This document shows positions 42,769-51,166 of a stretch of DNA of 64,000 nt, piece by piece; position 1 is the first letter of the stretch; each line of letters opens with the position of its first letter. Origin of the DNA: Tenacibaculum todarodis (GTDB taxonomy: Bacteria > Bacteroidota > Bacteroidia > Flavobacteriales > Flavobacteriaceae); NCBI RefSeq assembly GCF_001889045.1, contig NZ_CP018155.1, positions 1,986,001-2,050,000 of the forward strand. The letters are read 5' to 3'. Both the position numbers and the translations under genes were made by a program. The notes under the pieces are model-generated. The model worked only from the letters and a program-made list of their open reading frames with translations. It was not told where the DNA came from and did no database searches.

Positions 42769-43071
42769 ATACTGATCAACATTTTGCCAAGGTCCTCCAT
42801 TTATAACATCAAGTCCGTGATTTGTTAAAAATTGTGCTGCTTGATGACTTCTTCCACCACTTTTACAAACCGCAATTACAGGCTTATTCCAAGATTTTAT
42901 TTCATCAATATTTAAAGGAATGGTTGTCAAAACAATATGTTTTGCACCTTCTGAATGACCTTCATTCCATTCCATTTTAGTTCTAACATCTAAAATTACA
43001 GCTCCTTTTTCTAAATATTCTTTAATTTCGTTTGTAGCATCTTTTTTGCTAAACATTCCAAATAATCCCAT
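42760..43071 (-). CDS. Rhodanese-like sulfurtransferase
   Basis: 103 residues, single-domain rhodanese. VILDVRTKMEWNEGHSEGAKHI, and active loop VCKSGGRSHQAAQFL with catalytic Cys69; the C-terminus VINGGPW is typical. Transfers sulfane sulfur from a donor to thiols. No signal peptide. It is 10 nt downstream of the aromatic amino acid hydroxylase gene on the same strand, so it may be co-transcribed. Confidence 0.92.
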   Translation of the reverse strand: MGLFGMFSKKDATNEIKEYLEKGAVILDVRTKMEWNEGHSEGAKHIVLTTIPLNIDEIKSWNKPVIAVCKSGGRSHQAAQFLTNHGLDVINGGPWQNVDQYLD

Positions 43072-43080
43072 TTTACTTTT

Positions 43081-44838
43081 TTATGAATATTGATTGATTT
43101 TTAATAAATCCAATCCGTTTTGTATTAATTTTTTATATGTTGTATTTTCTTGCAAATCTCCCAAATACTTTAAAATTTCTGATTGTGTACTAAAATTATT
43201 TTCGACAGCTAATTCGTATAATTCTAAAGGTAATAACCAATCGCTTTTATAAGTGGTTTGCAAAGTAGCAAATATAACTTTAATTTTTTCTTCTGAAACC
43301 TCAACATTTTCTCTCATATTTCTTACTTCAGCATACAATTCATACAATCCTTTTTCAAAGTCAGAATACTTGATTTTATGTGTTTTCGTTTCAGAAATTT
43401 TACTACTATCTACAAAAGAATTTAAATCTGCCGTTCCTGAGTATGCCGATTTAATTTCCTTACCAACAGCCATGTCATAAACTCCCCATTCTGGTTGAAA
43501 CAACACAGTATCTTTATGCGTAACAGTACAATCTTTAAAAGAAATTAATTGAATTCTACCTCGTAAATCTCTTGTTCCTGTTATTACTTCACCTTCAACT
43601 TTTATGCCGCCAACAAATTCTAGAGTTATTCTTTTTCCTTCATGAATTTGATAAGCTCCTAAATCTCTAGGACTCATATGTTCAATAGGAATATTTATTC
43701 CTTTTAACATACCTATTGGACTTCCAAAACCTTCTGCATGATATGCAGTTCCGTGACCAATTAGTTCTTTATCTCTATTAGCTAAAGCTGTTTTTCCAGT
43801 GGTTTGCACATAAATTGCCTTACCATCTTCATCTTTAATAACATTTGTAAAAACACCTGAAATTTGTAAACCAGTACTTAATTCAATTGTACCTAAATTC
43901 TTAGAGTTAATTAACTTCTGAACACCTTTTGTTCCACCAGTTCTAATTCCCATGGTGTTTGCATATTGTTCTAAAACTAAACTTAAATGTGCAAAATCTG
44001 GTGTTACAAACAACTGAGGTTGCGGTTTTGTAATGTCAAAATTGATGTTTGAAGCTTCTAAAGAATACGGTATTTTTTTCACCTCATCTTTCATACACCA
44101 AGCACTTTCTCCGATAGAAGATAACAAACCTGCTCCGTATATTTTTGGTTCTTCAAGTGTTCCTATTAAACCATATTCAACCGTCCACCAATGCAAGTTT
44201 CTTATTTGAGCCATTTCAGATAATTCGCCCATATTATCTTGCAACCACTCTACTTTTTCTTGTGCTTCCGCAATTTCTTTTTCATCTGAATTAGGATTTT
44301 CCTTCAGAATAGACAATAATCTTACTGCTTCATACATTTCATAATCTTTGGCAGAAGATATTGCTTTGCTTCCAATTTCTCCAAATCGTCTTAAATATTC
44401 GGCATATTCAGGATTCCCTATAATTGGCGCATGACCTGCAGCTTCATGTATAATATCTGGCGCAGGCGTGTATTCTATATGATTTATTGTTCTCATATCT
44501 GAAGCAATAACCAGTACATTGTATGCTTGAAATTCCATAAATGCGTTCGGCGGAATAAAGCCATCAACAGAAACTGCAGCCCAACCAATATCTTGTAAAA
44601 TTCTATTCATTCCTTCCATTTTAGGAATAGATTCAACAGAAATACCTGTTTTTTCTAAACCTACTGTATATGATTTGTGCGCTACTTTGCTCAAGTAATC
44701 TACATTCATACGCATTACATAACGCCAAACAGCTTGGTTTTGCGCAGTATATTCGTCATATGGTTGTTTTACCACAAACTTGTGTAAATGTTTTGGTAAT
44801 TTCTTGGTAACCTGGTTAAGTTCAAAATGAGTTTTCAT
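43081..44838 (-). CDS. phhA: Aromatic amino acid (phenylalanine-4-) hydroxylase, double-length form
   Basis: 585 residues, about twice a typical bacterial enzyme. Residues about 20-330 are the biopterin-dependent catalytic domain: iron ligands His131 and His136 in PDIIHEAAGHAPIIGNPEYAEYL, Glu221 in LHWWTVEYGLIG; FMEFQAYNVLVIASDM before them. It should convert Phe to Tyr (or a close substrate) with tetrahydropterin and O2. Residues about 330-585 are beta-rich, with KRITLEFVGGIKVEGEV, and a helical end, of unknown function; present in Bacteroidetes homologues as far as I recall. A near-perfect palindrome precedes the gene. Confidence 0.92.
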   Translation of the reverse strand: MKTHFELNQVTKKLPKHLHKFVVKQPYDEYTAQNQAVWRYVMRMNVDYLSKVAHKSYTVGLEKTGISVESIPKMEGMNRILQDIGWAAVSVDGFIPPNAFMEFQAYNVLVIASDMRTINHIEYTPAPDIIHEAAGHAPIIGNPEYAEYLRRFGEIGSKAISSAKDYEMYEAVRLLSILKENPNSDEKEIAEAQEKVEWLQDNMGELSEMAQIRNLHWWTVEYGLIGTLEEPKIYGAGLLSSIGESAWCMKDEVKKIPYSLEASNINFDITKPQPQLFVTPDFAHLSLVLEQYANTMGIRTGGTKGVQKLINSKNLGTIELSTGLQISGVFTNVIKDEDGKAIYVQTTGKTALANRDKELIGHGTAYHAEGFGSPIGMLKGINIPIEHMSPRDLGAYQIHEGKRITLEFVGGIKVEGEVITGTRDLRGRIQLISFKDCTVTHKDTVLFQPEWGVYDMAVGKEIKSAYSGTADLNSFVDSSKISETKTHKIKYSDFEKGLYELYAEVRNMRENVEVSEEKIKVIFATLQTTYKSDWLLPLELYELAVENNFSTQSEILKYLGDLQENTTYKKLIQNGLDLLKINQYS

Positions 44839-44860
44839 TAAAAATATAATAAATTTTACC

Positions 44861-44883
44861 TTGTAAAATTACGAATTTTACAA
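44861..44883. promoter_or_regulatory. Perfect 10-bp inverted repeat upstream of phhA (operator candidate)
   Basis: TTGTAAAATT, spacer ACG, AATTTTACAA: perfect arms of 10 bp, starting 23 nt upstream of the phhA ATG (44838) and in the divergent gap before the M48 gene. There is no T-run, so it is more likely a protein-binding site than a terminator. An amino-acid-responsive regulator (Lrp/AsnC type) is a guess. Confidence 0.55.
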
Positions 44884-44961
44884 TTCAATACTTTAATTTA
44901 AGGTGTTAAAAAATATACAGATTTTGTATATTTACGCAAACAACAAGAAATCAAAGTAATA

Positions 44962-45729
44962 ATGAGAAAAAGTAGCGGATTTAAAATACGTTTATTAATA
45001 GGTGTGGCAATTGTAGCATTTGCCTATTTAAAAAAGTGTAGTCAACAGGAAGTAAATAAATATACTGGAAAAACACAAGCAGTTAGTTTATCTGTAGATC
45101 AAGAAATAGCTATTGGCTTGCAACAAGCGCCATCTATGGCACAGCAACATGGTGGTTTATATCCAAATGATAATGCACAGAAATTAGTAGACCAAGTTGG
45201 TGCAAAATTAATAAATAATACAATTGCCAAAAACTCTGGCTATAAATATGAATTCCATTTACTGCGTGACGACCAAGCAATAAACGCTTTTGCATTACCT
45301 GGTGGACAATGTTTTATTACCTACGCATTATTTTCTAAATTGAAAAATGAAGATCAATTAGCCGGTGTTTTAGGGCACGAAATTGGGCATGTTTTAGGTA
45401 AACATTCCAATGAAAGAATTACAGATGCAAATTTCTGGAAACTCTTAACAATGGGCGCTTCTGTTGGTGCAGATTTAGGGAGTTTGGCCAACGGAATTGG
45501 GCAACAAACCTTACTTAAAAACGGGCGTGGAGATGAGTTAGAAAGTGATGAATTAGGTGTAAAACTAATGATTGACGCAGGTTACAATCCTGAAGAATTA
45601 ATTGGGGTTATGGAAATTTTAAAAGCCGCAGCTGGACCAAATAGAGTTCCAGAATTTCAAAGCTCGCATCCAGATCCAGAAAATAGAATTGAAAAAATCA
45701 ACGAAGCTATTGCAAAATATAGGCGTTAA
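44962..45729 (+). CDS. M48 family metallopeptidase
   Basis: 255 residues. N-terminal hydrophobic helix (about 10-24) for membrane anchoring or export. Zinc motif HEIGH at 139-143 with a third ligand Glu in the ESDELGV block (LESDELGVKLM), and INAFALPGGQCFITYALFSKL typical of the BepA/LoiP-type M48 proteases. Likely a periplasmic quality-control protease for outer-membrane proteins. Divergent from phhA and followed by a terminator at 45752. Confidence 0.92.
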   Translation: MRKSSGFKIRLLIGVAIVAFAYLKKCSQQEVNKYTGKTQAVSLSVDQEIAIGLQQAPSMAQQHGGLYPNDNAQKLVDQVGAKLINNTIAKNSGYKYEFHLLRDDQAINAFALPGGQCFITYALFSKLKNEDQLAGVLGHEIGHVLGKHSNERITDANFWKLLTMGASVGADLGSLANGIGQQTLLKNGRGDELESDELGVKLMIDAGYNPEELIGVMEILKAAAGPNRVPEFQSSHPDPENRIEKINEAIAKYRR

Positions 45730-45751
45730 TTTTTAAATATAAAACTTCACT

Positions 45752-45787
45752 AAAAATGCTTTCAGAAAAACTGAAAGCATTTTTTTA
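45752..45787 (+). terminator. Terminator after the M48 protease gene
   Basis: AAAATGCTTTCAG pairs with CTGAAAGCATTTT around a five-A loop and is followed by a T-run on the + strand, 23 nt after the stop codon. Confidence 0.9.
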
Positions 45788-45843
45788 TTGTAACATTTGT
45801 TGAGTTTTAGCGACACATAGATGTAACTTTAAATTTATTTGCT

Positions 45844-46107
45844 ATGAGTTTTGGTGGTTCAGTTTCTGCGATGATATCGAGTTTAAAAAGTAATAAACGT
45901 GAAAGAACTAGTGCTTTTAAGAAATTAAAAAATACTGGTGGTCTTTCTGGAAAACTTCATTTTGATAAAAAAGCATCAAAAAAACAGCTTACTATTATCA
46001 AAGAGAAACTACAAGAAGAAAACAAAAAGACACTAGTTAAAAATAGTATTATTTTTATTGTTCTACTATGTGTATTTATTTACTTTTTCGCATTCCACAA
46101 GTATTAA
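45844..46107 (+). CDS. Small membrane-anchored flavobacterial protein (unknown)
   Basis: 87 residues. The N-terminal SFGGSVSAMISSLKSNKRERTSAFKKLKN and SGKLHFDKKASKKQLTIIKEKLQ are typical of a conserved flavobacterial family; one C-terminal transmembrane helix (KNSIIFIVLLCVFIYFFAF). Homologues are sometimes labelled riboflavin synthase beta subunit, which this sequence does not support. Between a terminator and gpmI, so probably on its own or leading into gpmI. Confidence 0.75.
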   Translation: MSFGGSVSAMISSLKSNKRERTSAFKKLKNTGGLSGKLHFDKKASKKQLTIIKEKLQEENKKTLVKNSIIFIVLLCVFIYFFAFHKY

Positions 46108-46187
46108 AACTGTAAAGTTAACGGTTTCGTAGATTTTTAAAAATCTCCTTAAAATCTTTTGTATTTTTACTGTTCAAACTTATTCTG

Positions 46188-47705
46188 ATGAACAAAAAAG
46201 TAATACTTATGATATTGGATGGTTGGGGAATTACCCAAGATCCAAAAGTATCAGCAATTTATAACGCCAAAACGCCTTACATTAACTCTTTGTATGACAA
46301 ATACCCAAATGCGGAATTACGTACAGACGGAGAACATGTTGGTTTACCCGAAGGACAAATGGGTAACTCAGAAGTTGGTCATATGAATTTAGGTGCGGGT
46401 AGAATTGTGTATCAGAATTTAGCACGTATCAATAAAGCCGTAAAAGAAAAAACTTTAGGAAAAGAAAAAGTTTTATTAGACACTTTTAAATACGCAAAAG
46501 AGCATAACAAAACCGTTCATTTATTAGGATTAGTTTCTAATGGAGGAATTCATGCACACATTAATCACTTAAAAGGATTGTTAGATGTTGCTAAAGAAAA
46601 TGAAGTAGACAATGTGTTTTTACACGCATTTACAGACGGTAGAGATTGTGATCCAAAATCGGCACCTTATTTCTTAAATGAAGTGCAAGAACATATGGAT
46701 AAAAGTACAGGTGAAATTGCAACAGTAACAGGTCGTTATTACGCAATGGATAGAGACAATAGATGGGAACGTATAAAAGAAGCTTATGATGGTCTTGTTA
46801 ATGGAATTGGAACAAAAACTGAGAATGCAATTGATGCTGTAAAAGCAAATTACGAAGCTGGTATTACAGATGAATTTCACAAACCAATAATTGTAACTAA
46901 TAAAGATGGTTCACCAAAATCACAAATTAAAGAAGGAGATGTTGTGCTGTTCTTCAACTATAGAACAGATAGAGGAAGAGAATTAACAAATGCGTTGTCT
47001 CAAAACGATTTTCCTGAATTTGGAATGAAAAAATTAGACCTTTATTACACAACTATAACTTTATATGACGCAAGTTTTGAAGGGATAAACGTTATTTATA
47101 ATACAGATAATATTAAAAATACGTTAGGTGAAGTTTTATCAAAAGCTGGAAAAAAGCAAATTAGAATTGCTGAAACAGAGAAATATCCACACGTTACATT
47201 TTTCTTTTCTGGAGGACAAGAAGAGCCTTTTAAAGGTGAATCTAGAATTTTAAGAAACTCTCCAAAAGTTGCTACGTATGATTTAAAACCAGAAATGTCT
47301 GCGTATGAATTAACAGATGCTCTTTGTGAAGATTTAGAAAAAGGAGAAACCGATTTTGTTTGTTTAAATTTTGCAAACGGAGATATGGTTGGGCATACAG
47401 GAATTATGGAAGCAGCCATTAAAGCTTGTGAAGCTGTAGACGAATGCGCTAAAGAAGTTATTGAAACTGGTTTAAGAAATGACTATTCAATTTTATTAAT
47501 AGCAGATCATGGAAATTGTGAAACTATGATGAATCCAGATGGTTCCCCACATACAGCACACACAACAAATCCTGTTCCTTTTGTTTTAATTGATAAAGAA
47601 ATAAAATCAGTTAAAAGTGGTATATTGGGCGATATTGCGCCAACAATTCTTCATTTAATGGGAGTTGAAAAGCCAGAAGAAATGACACAAAATTCACTTG
47701 TATAA
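46188..47705 (+). CDS. gpmI: 2,3-bisphosphoglycerate-independent phosphoglycerate mutase
   Basis: 505 residues, standard length. Metal- and phosphate-binding residues are in place: Asp11 in MILDGWG and Ser61 in GQMGNSEVGHMNLGAGR; also FTDGRDCDPKSAP, RYYAMDRDNRWER, FFNYRTDRGRE, and LIADHGNCETMMNPDGSPHTAHTTNPVP at the C-terminus. Interconverts 3- and 2-phosphoglycerate in glycolysis, Mn-dependent. Cytoplasmic. The next gene starts 11 nt after its stop. Confidence 0.98.
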   Translation: MNKKVILMILDGWGITQDPKVSAIYNAKTPYINSLYDKYPNAELRTDGEHVGLPEGQMGNSEVGHMNLGAGRIVYQNLARINKAVKEKTLGKEKVLLDTFKYAKEHNKTVHLLGLVSNGGIHAHINHLKGLLDVAKENEVDNVFLHAFTDGRDCDPKSAPYFLNEVQEHMDKSTGEIATVTGRYYAMDRDNRWERIKEAYDGLVNGIGTKTENAIDAVKANYEAGITDEFHKPIIVTNKDGSPKSQIKEGDVVLFFNYRTDRGRELTNALSQNDFPEFGMKKLDLYYTTITLYDASFEGINVIYNTDNIKNTLGEVLSKAGKKQIRIAETEKYPHVTFFFSGGQEEPFKGESRILRNSPKVATYDLKPEMSAYELTDALCEDLEKGETDFVCLNFANGDMVGHTGIMEAAIKACEAVDECAKEVIETGLRNDYSILLIADHGNCETMMNPDGSPHTAHTTNPVPFVLIDKEIKSVKSGILGDIAPTILHLMGVEKPEEMTQNSLV

Positions 47706-47715
47706 AACATTAAAC

Positions 47716-48249
47716 ATGAAAAAACTTAGTATTCTTTTCGCATTTATAATTTGCTTAACTGCATGCGAAACAACCAAAAAACCAGTTATTAATGCAGAGA
47801 AAAATGCAAAAGGAAACCTTGTTGGTTTAGCTAATAAAGAATCTTTTAATCAAGCGCCATATAGTTCTTGGTTTAATAGAAACTACGATAATTTTACACC
47901 AGATGCTACAGTTGTTTCAGAAATTAAAAAGAATCTAAAAGGAGTTACTATAAAAGGTTTTATGGGAACTTGGTGTGGAGATAGTAAAAGAGAAACACCT
48001 AAATTTTATAAGATTTTAGACCAAGTTGGTTTTAATCAAGATAAAGTTGAATTAGCAACAGTAAATCGTTCTAAAAAAACTCCAGATAACTTACAAGAAG
48101 GTTTAGATATTATTAAAGTACCGACTTTCATTTTTTATAAAAAAGGAAAAGAAATTGGTCGTTTTGTAGAATATCCTAGAGAAACTATAGAAAAAGATAT
48201 TTTAAAGATAGTTTCTGGACAAGATTATAAACATTCGTACGCAAAGTAA
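47716..48249 (+). CDS. Thioredoxin-fold lipoprotein with single active-site Cys
   Basis: 177 residues from the ATG at 47716 (MKKLSILFAFIICLTAC), the start that gives a clean signal peptide with lipobox Cys17; the TTG or ATG further upstream would overlap gpmI. Thioredoxin-like fold with GTWCGDSKRETPKF: Cys87 is present but the resolving Cys of a CxxC pair is Ser90. Then VPTFIFYKKGKEIGRFVEYP with the cis-Pro loop. It could act by mixed disulfides or as a reductase with glutathione-type partners; the family in Bacteroidetes is uncharacterised. Confidence 0.85.
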   Translation: MKKLSILFAFIICLTACETTKKPVINAEKNAKGNLVGLANKESFNQAPYSSWFNRNYDNFTPDATVVSEIKKNLKGVTIKGFMGTWCGDSKRETPKFYKILDQVGFNQDKVELATVNRSKKTPDNLQEGLDIIKVPTFIFYKKGKEIGRFVEYPRETIEKDILKIVSGQDYKHSYAK

Positions 48250-48266
48250 AATATCTTAAAATACAG

Positions 48267-48274
48267 TATCTTTG
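48267..48274 (+). promoter_or_regulatory. Candidate -7 box for map
   Basis: TATCTTTG fits TAnnTTTG exactly and lies 18 nt before the map ATG at 48293, giving a very short leader. No TTG box at the expected distance upstream, so the promoter is only partly supported. Confidence 0.45.
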
Positions 48275-48292
48275 CCTTTCAATTTTTTCAAA

Positions 48293-49099
48293 ATGATAAA
48301 AGTAAAAACAAGTGAAGAAATCGAATTAATGCGAGAAAGTGCATTAGTGGTTTCAAGAACTTTAGGAATGCTTGCAAAAGAAGTTAAACCCGGAGTTACT
48401 ACCTTATATTTAGACAAATTAGCAGAAGATTTTATTAGAGAGCAAGATGCAATTCCTGGTTTTTTAGGTTTGTATGATTTTCCTAATACACTTTGTATGA
48501 GTCCAAATTCTCAAGTAGTACATGGAATTCCGAATGACAAACCATTAATTGAAGGAGATATTATTTCTATAGATTGTGGTGCTATTAAGAACGGTTTTTA
48601 CGGAGATCATGCATATACTTTTGCTGTTGGAGAAATTGCTGCAGAAACTCAAAAATTACTTGACGTTACCAAACAAAGTTTATACGAAGGTATAAGACAA
48701 TTAAAAGTTGGTAATCGTGTTGGTGATGTTGGTTTTGCAATTCAGAATTACTGTGAAAAACACGGTTACGGAGTTGTTAGAGAATTAGTTGGTCATGGAC
48801 TTGGAACTACAATGCATGAAGACCCAGAAATGCCAAACTATGGTAAACGTGGTCGTGGTAAAAAGTTTATAGAAGGAATGGTGGTTGCTATTGAACCTAT
48901 GATAAACTTAGGAACTCAAAAAATTAGACAACATAATGATGGTTGGACAATTACTACGTTAGACAACAAACCTTCTGCTCATTTTGAACATGATGTTGCT
49001 ATTGTAAACGGAAAACCAGAATTACTTTCTACCTTTAAATATATTTATGACGCATTAGGAATTACTTCTAATGAAGAAGATGAGTTTAGAAACGTATAA
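48293..49099 (+). CDS. map: Type I methionine aminopeptidase
   Basis: 268 residues from the ATG at 48293 (MIKVKTSEEIELMRES); a TTG at 48272 in frame would add seven residues but overlaps the -7 box. The metal-binding ligands fall in the order Asp, Asp, His, Glu, Glu: IISIDCGAIKNGFYGDHAYTF, ELVGHGLGTTMHEDPEMPN, MVVAIEPMINLG and FEHDVAI. Removes the initiator Met from nascent proteins. It overlaps the next small gene by one base. Confidence 0.97.
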   Translation: MIKVKTSEEIELMRESALVVSRTLGMLAKEVKPGVTTLYLDKLAEDFIREQDAIPGFLGLYDFPNTLCMSPNSQVVHGIPNDKPLIEGDIISIDCGAIKNGFYGDHAYTFAVGEIAAETQKLLDVTKQSLYEGIRQLKVGNRVGDVGFAIQNYCEKHGYGVVRELVGHGLGTTMHEDPEMPNYGKRGRGKKFIEGMVVAIEPMINLGTQKIRQHNDGWTITTLDNKPSAHFEHDVAIVNGKPELLSTFKYIYDALGITSNEEDEFRNV

Positions 49100-49299
49100 T
49101 GATGAAGTATAAACATATAATTATCATATTTATATTAGGGTTTATATTAATTGTTTTAGGTGCACTTTTTAAAATTTTACATTGGCAATTTGCATCAGAA
49201 TTATTAACAGTTGGTACATTTTTAAAAATCATTTCTGCAATCCTATTAATTTGGAAATTGCTAACTAACAAGAACTATAAAGATATTTTAAATCAATAA
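49099..49299 (+). CDS. Small two-helix membrane protein (GldL N-terminus-like)
   Basis: 66 residues, almost entirely two transmembrane helices: HIIIIFILGFILIVLGALFKILHWQFASELLTVGTFLKIISAILLIWKLL. The block LGALFKILHWQFASELLTVG resembles the N-terminal region of the gliding-motility/T9SS motor protein GldL. A short free-standing form, function unknown. The stop of map overlaps the start by one base and the methyltransferase ATG follows immediately after its stop, so translation is probably coupled. Confidence 0.7.
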   Translation: MMKYKHIIIIFILGFILIVLGALFKILHWQFASELLTVGTFLKIISAILLIWKLLTNKNYKDILNQ

Positions 49300-50070
49300 A
49301 TGTCTTTATTCAAAACCATATTAAATACCATACCAAGACCATTTCTAATAAAAATGAGTTATTGGGTTCGCCCTACAATTGCTTGGTGGTTAAAAGGTGA
49401 TAATTATACGGATCCTATTGATGGTAAATCATTCAAAAAGTTTTTACCTTATGGTTACGGAAAGCAAAGAGAAAACGCACTTTCTCCTTCGACTTTATCA
49501 TTAGAAAGACATCGATTAATGTGGTTGTTTTTAAAAGATGAAACTTCTTTTTTTACTGCAATAGAAAAACAAAAAGTATTACATATTGCACCTGAGCAAT
49601 GCTTTTTAGATATTTTTAGAAAACAAAAAAACCTAGAATATATAACGTCTGACTTAGAATCTCCAATAGCAGATGTAAAAGCAGATATTTGCGATTTACC
49701 TTTTAAAGACAACGAATTTGATATTGTTTTTTGCAATCATGTTTTAGAACATATTCCGGACGACACAAAAGCAATGCAAGAATTATATCGTGTTTTAAAA
49801 CCGAATGGAATGGGGATTTTTCAGATTCCACAAGACATAAATAGAGCAGAAACTTTTGAAGATAATTCTATTACAGATCCTAAAGAACGTGCAAAAATAT
49901 TTGGGCAATACGATCATGTAAGAGTTTATGGCAGCGATTATTTTGACAAGCTCAGGTCAATAGGTTTTAAAGTTGATGAAATTGATTACACAAAAAAAAT
50001 CGCTCCAGATTTACTAAAACGATTTGCATTAATGAAAGGTGAAATTTTGCCAGTTTGTTATAAGCTTTAG
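49300..50070 (+). CDS. Class I SAM-dependent methyltransferase
   Basis: 256 residues. VLHIAPEQCFLDIFRKQKN, ITSDLES, ADICDLPFKDNEFDIVFCNHVLEHIPDDTKAMQELYRVLKPNG form the Methyltransf_11 core, with LHIAPEQ as the SAM-binding start and HVLEHI after beta4. N-terminal part (LNTIPRPFLIKMSYWVRPTIAWWLKGDNYTDPIDGKSFKKFLPYGYGKQRENALSPSTLSLERHRLMW) contains a cysteine-less variant of the sugar-associated methyltransferase leader. Substrate unknown. Convergent with apbE, overlapping by four bases. Confidence 0.9.
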   Translation: MSLFKTILNTIPRPFLIKMSYWVRPTIAWWLKGDNYTDPIDGKSFKKFLPYGYGKQRENALSPSTLSLERHRLMWLFLKDETSFFTAIEKQKVLHIAPEQCFLDIFRKQKNLEYITSDLESPIADVKADICDLPFKDNEFDIVFCNHVLEHIPDDTKAMQELYRVLKPNGMGIFQIPQDINRAETFEDNSITDPKERAKIFGQYDHVRVYGSDYFDKLRSIGFKVDEIDYTKKIAPDLLKRFALMKGEILPVCYKL

Positions 50071-51050
50071 TTGTTATTTTTATATTCAACTAAATCTCCA
50101 TTTTTATTTACATACATTAAAATGGCTTTAACTTCCTTGTGTTCTTCTAAAAATTCTTTAGTTTTTTCAAGCCCCATTGCCATAAATGCAGTTGCATACG
50201 CATCCACATCTGCACAATCTAAAGGAGCGTAAACCGTTGCACTTAATAAATTGCTTTCTGTAGCAAAACCCGTTTTTGGATTTACAGTGTGTACATATTT
50301 CTGTCCATTTTCTGTAAGTCTAAATTTCCTATAGTTACCCGAACTTGCCATGGATTGATTATCCAAAGCTACAACATCTGCAAAACTTCTTGTTCCATCT
50401 GTATTAGGATTGTCAATTGCTACTCTCCAGATTTTGTTTTTAGCATTTTTACCTCTAGCTCTAATCTCTCCACCAATTTCAATTAGATAATTATGTAAGT
50501 TTTTACTTTCAAAAAAGCGTCCAATTACATCAATTCCATATCCTTTTGCAATTGAGTTAAAATCTAAATAAATTTCAGGAGTTTCTTTTTTAATTTTACC
50601 TTCAACCAAAGAAACTTTATCCAAACCTACAAGCTGCATCATCTTTGTAACTTGTAAACTATCTAAATTCTTCTTTTCATTTTTAGGCCCAAAACCCCAA
50701 GCATTTACCAAATTACCTACAGTTGGATCAAAATAACCGTTAGTTTCTTTGTGGATTTTAATCGATTTATGAAAAACCTCAGTAAAAAATTCATCAATAA
50801 CAATGGTAGAATCACCAGCATTAATTTTTGAAATATCTGAAGTTGGTATATAAGTAGACAACGATTTATTAACCAATAAAAACAAACTATCTATTGATTT
50901 TTGATAACTCACATTAGTATTTAAATACGTTATGTTATAGGTAGTTCCAAAGACATTACCACTAATTTTTACCGAATCTAAATGATGTTTATCCTTACAA
51001 GAAAGAAGAAAAATACAAGAAAGAAGAAATACTAAATACGTGTTTTTCAT
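50067..51050 (-). CDS. apbE: FAD:protein FMN transferase ApbE, lipoprotein form
   Basis: 327 residues from the ATG at 51050 (MKNTYLVFLLSCIFLLSC, lipobox Cys18). Longer reading from 51074 adds eight residues before the signal and is unlikely. ApbE motifs: FDPTVGNLVNAWGFGP, IYLDFNSIAKGYGIDVIGRF, NYLIEIGGEIRARG, MASSGNYRKF and HTVNPKTGFA. Attaches FMN to Thr of targets such as Na+-translocating NADH-quinone reductase (Nqr) or Rnf subunits in the periplasm. It has its own promoter, divergent from the OmpA-like gene. Confidence 0.95.
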   Translation of the reverse strand: MKNTYLVFLLSCIFLLSCKDKHHLDSVKISGNVFGTTYNITYLNTNVSYQKSIDSLFLLVNKSLSTYIPTSDISKINAGDSTIVIDEFFTEVFHKSIKIHKETNGYFDPTVGNLVNAWGFGPKNEKKNLDSLQVTKMMQLVGLDKVSLVEGKIKKETPEIYLDFNSIAKGYGIDVIGRFFESKNLHNYLIEIGGEIRARGKNAKNKIWRVAIDNPNTDGTRSFADVVALDNQSMASSGNYRKFRLTENGQKYVHTVNPKTGFATESNLLSATVYAPLDCADVDAYATAFMAMGLEKTKEFLEEHKEVKAILMYVNKNGDLVEYKNNN

Positions 51051-51071
51051 TTTAGTTTTAATTGTGCTTAG

Positions 51072-51079
51072 CAAAGATA
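51072..51079 (-). promoter_or_regulatory. -7 box of apbE
   Basis: On the minus strand TATCTTTG matches TAnnTTTG exactly, 21 nt before the ATG at 51050. A weak T-rich stretch stands in for the -33 box. This supports the chosen start. Confidence 0.5.
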
Positions 51080-51136
51080 AATCATAAAATGCTCATAAAA
51101 CTATGCTCTTTTGTCTTTTTTGTGCTTTGCTTTTTT

Positions 51137-51144
51137 TAACTTTG
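51137..51144 (+). promoter_or_regulatory. -7 box of the OmpA-like lipoprotein gene
   Basis: TAACTTTG fits TAnnTTTG exactly. A TTTTG box at 51109-51113 is upstream with a 23-nt spacer, slightly long. The ATG is at 51167 or 51170, giving a short leader. Confidence 0.5.
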
Positions 51145-51166
51145 TTATTCACGTTAATTAGTATAA

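Noticed and set aside
45844..46107. Label as riboflavin synthase beta subunit
   Set aside because: An 87-aa protein with a C-terminal membrane helix has no lumazine synthase motif; the name seems a database carry-over.
46674..46880. Cys-rich minus-strand frame within gpmI
   Set aside because: Antisense shadow of a well-conserved enzyme gene.
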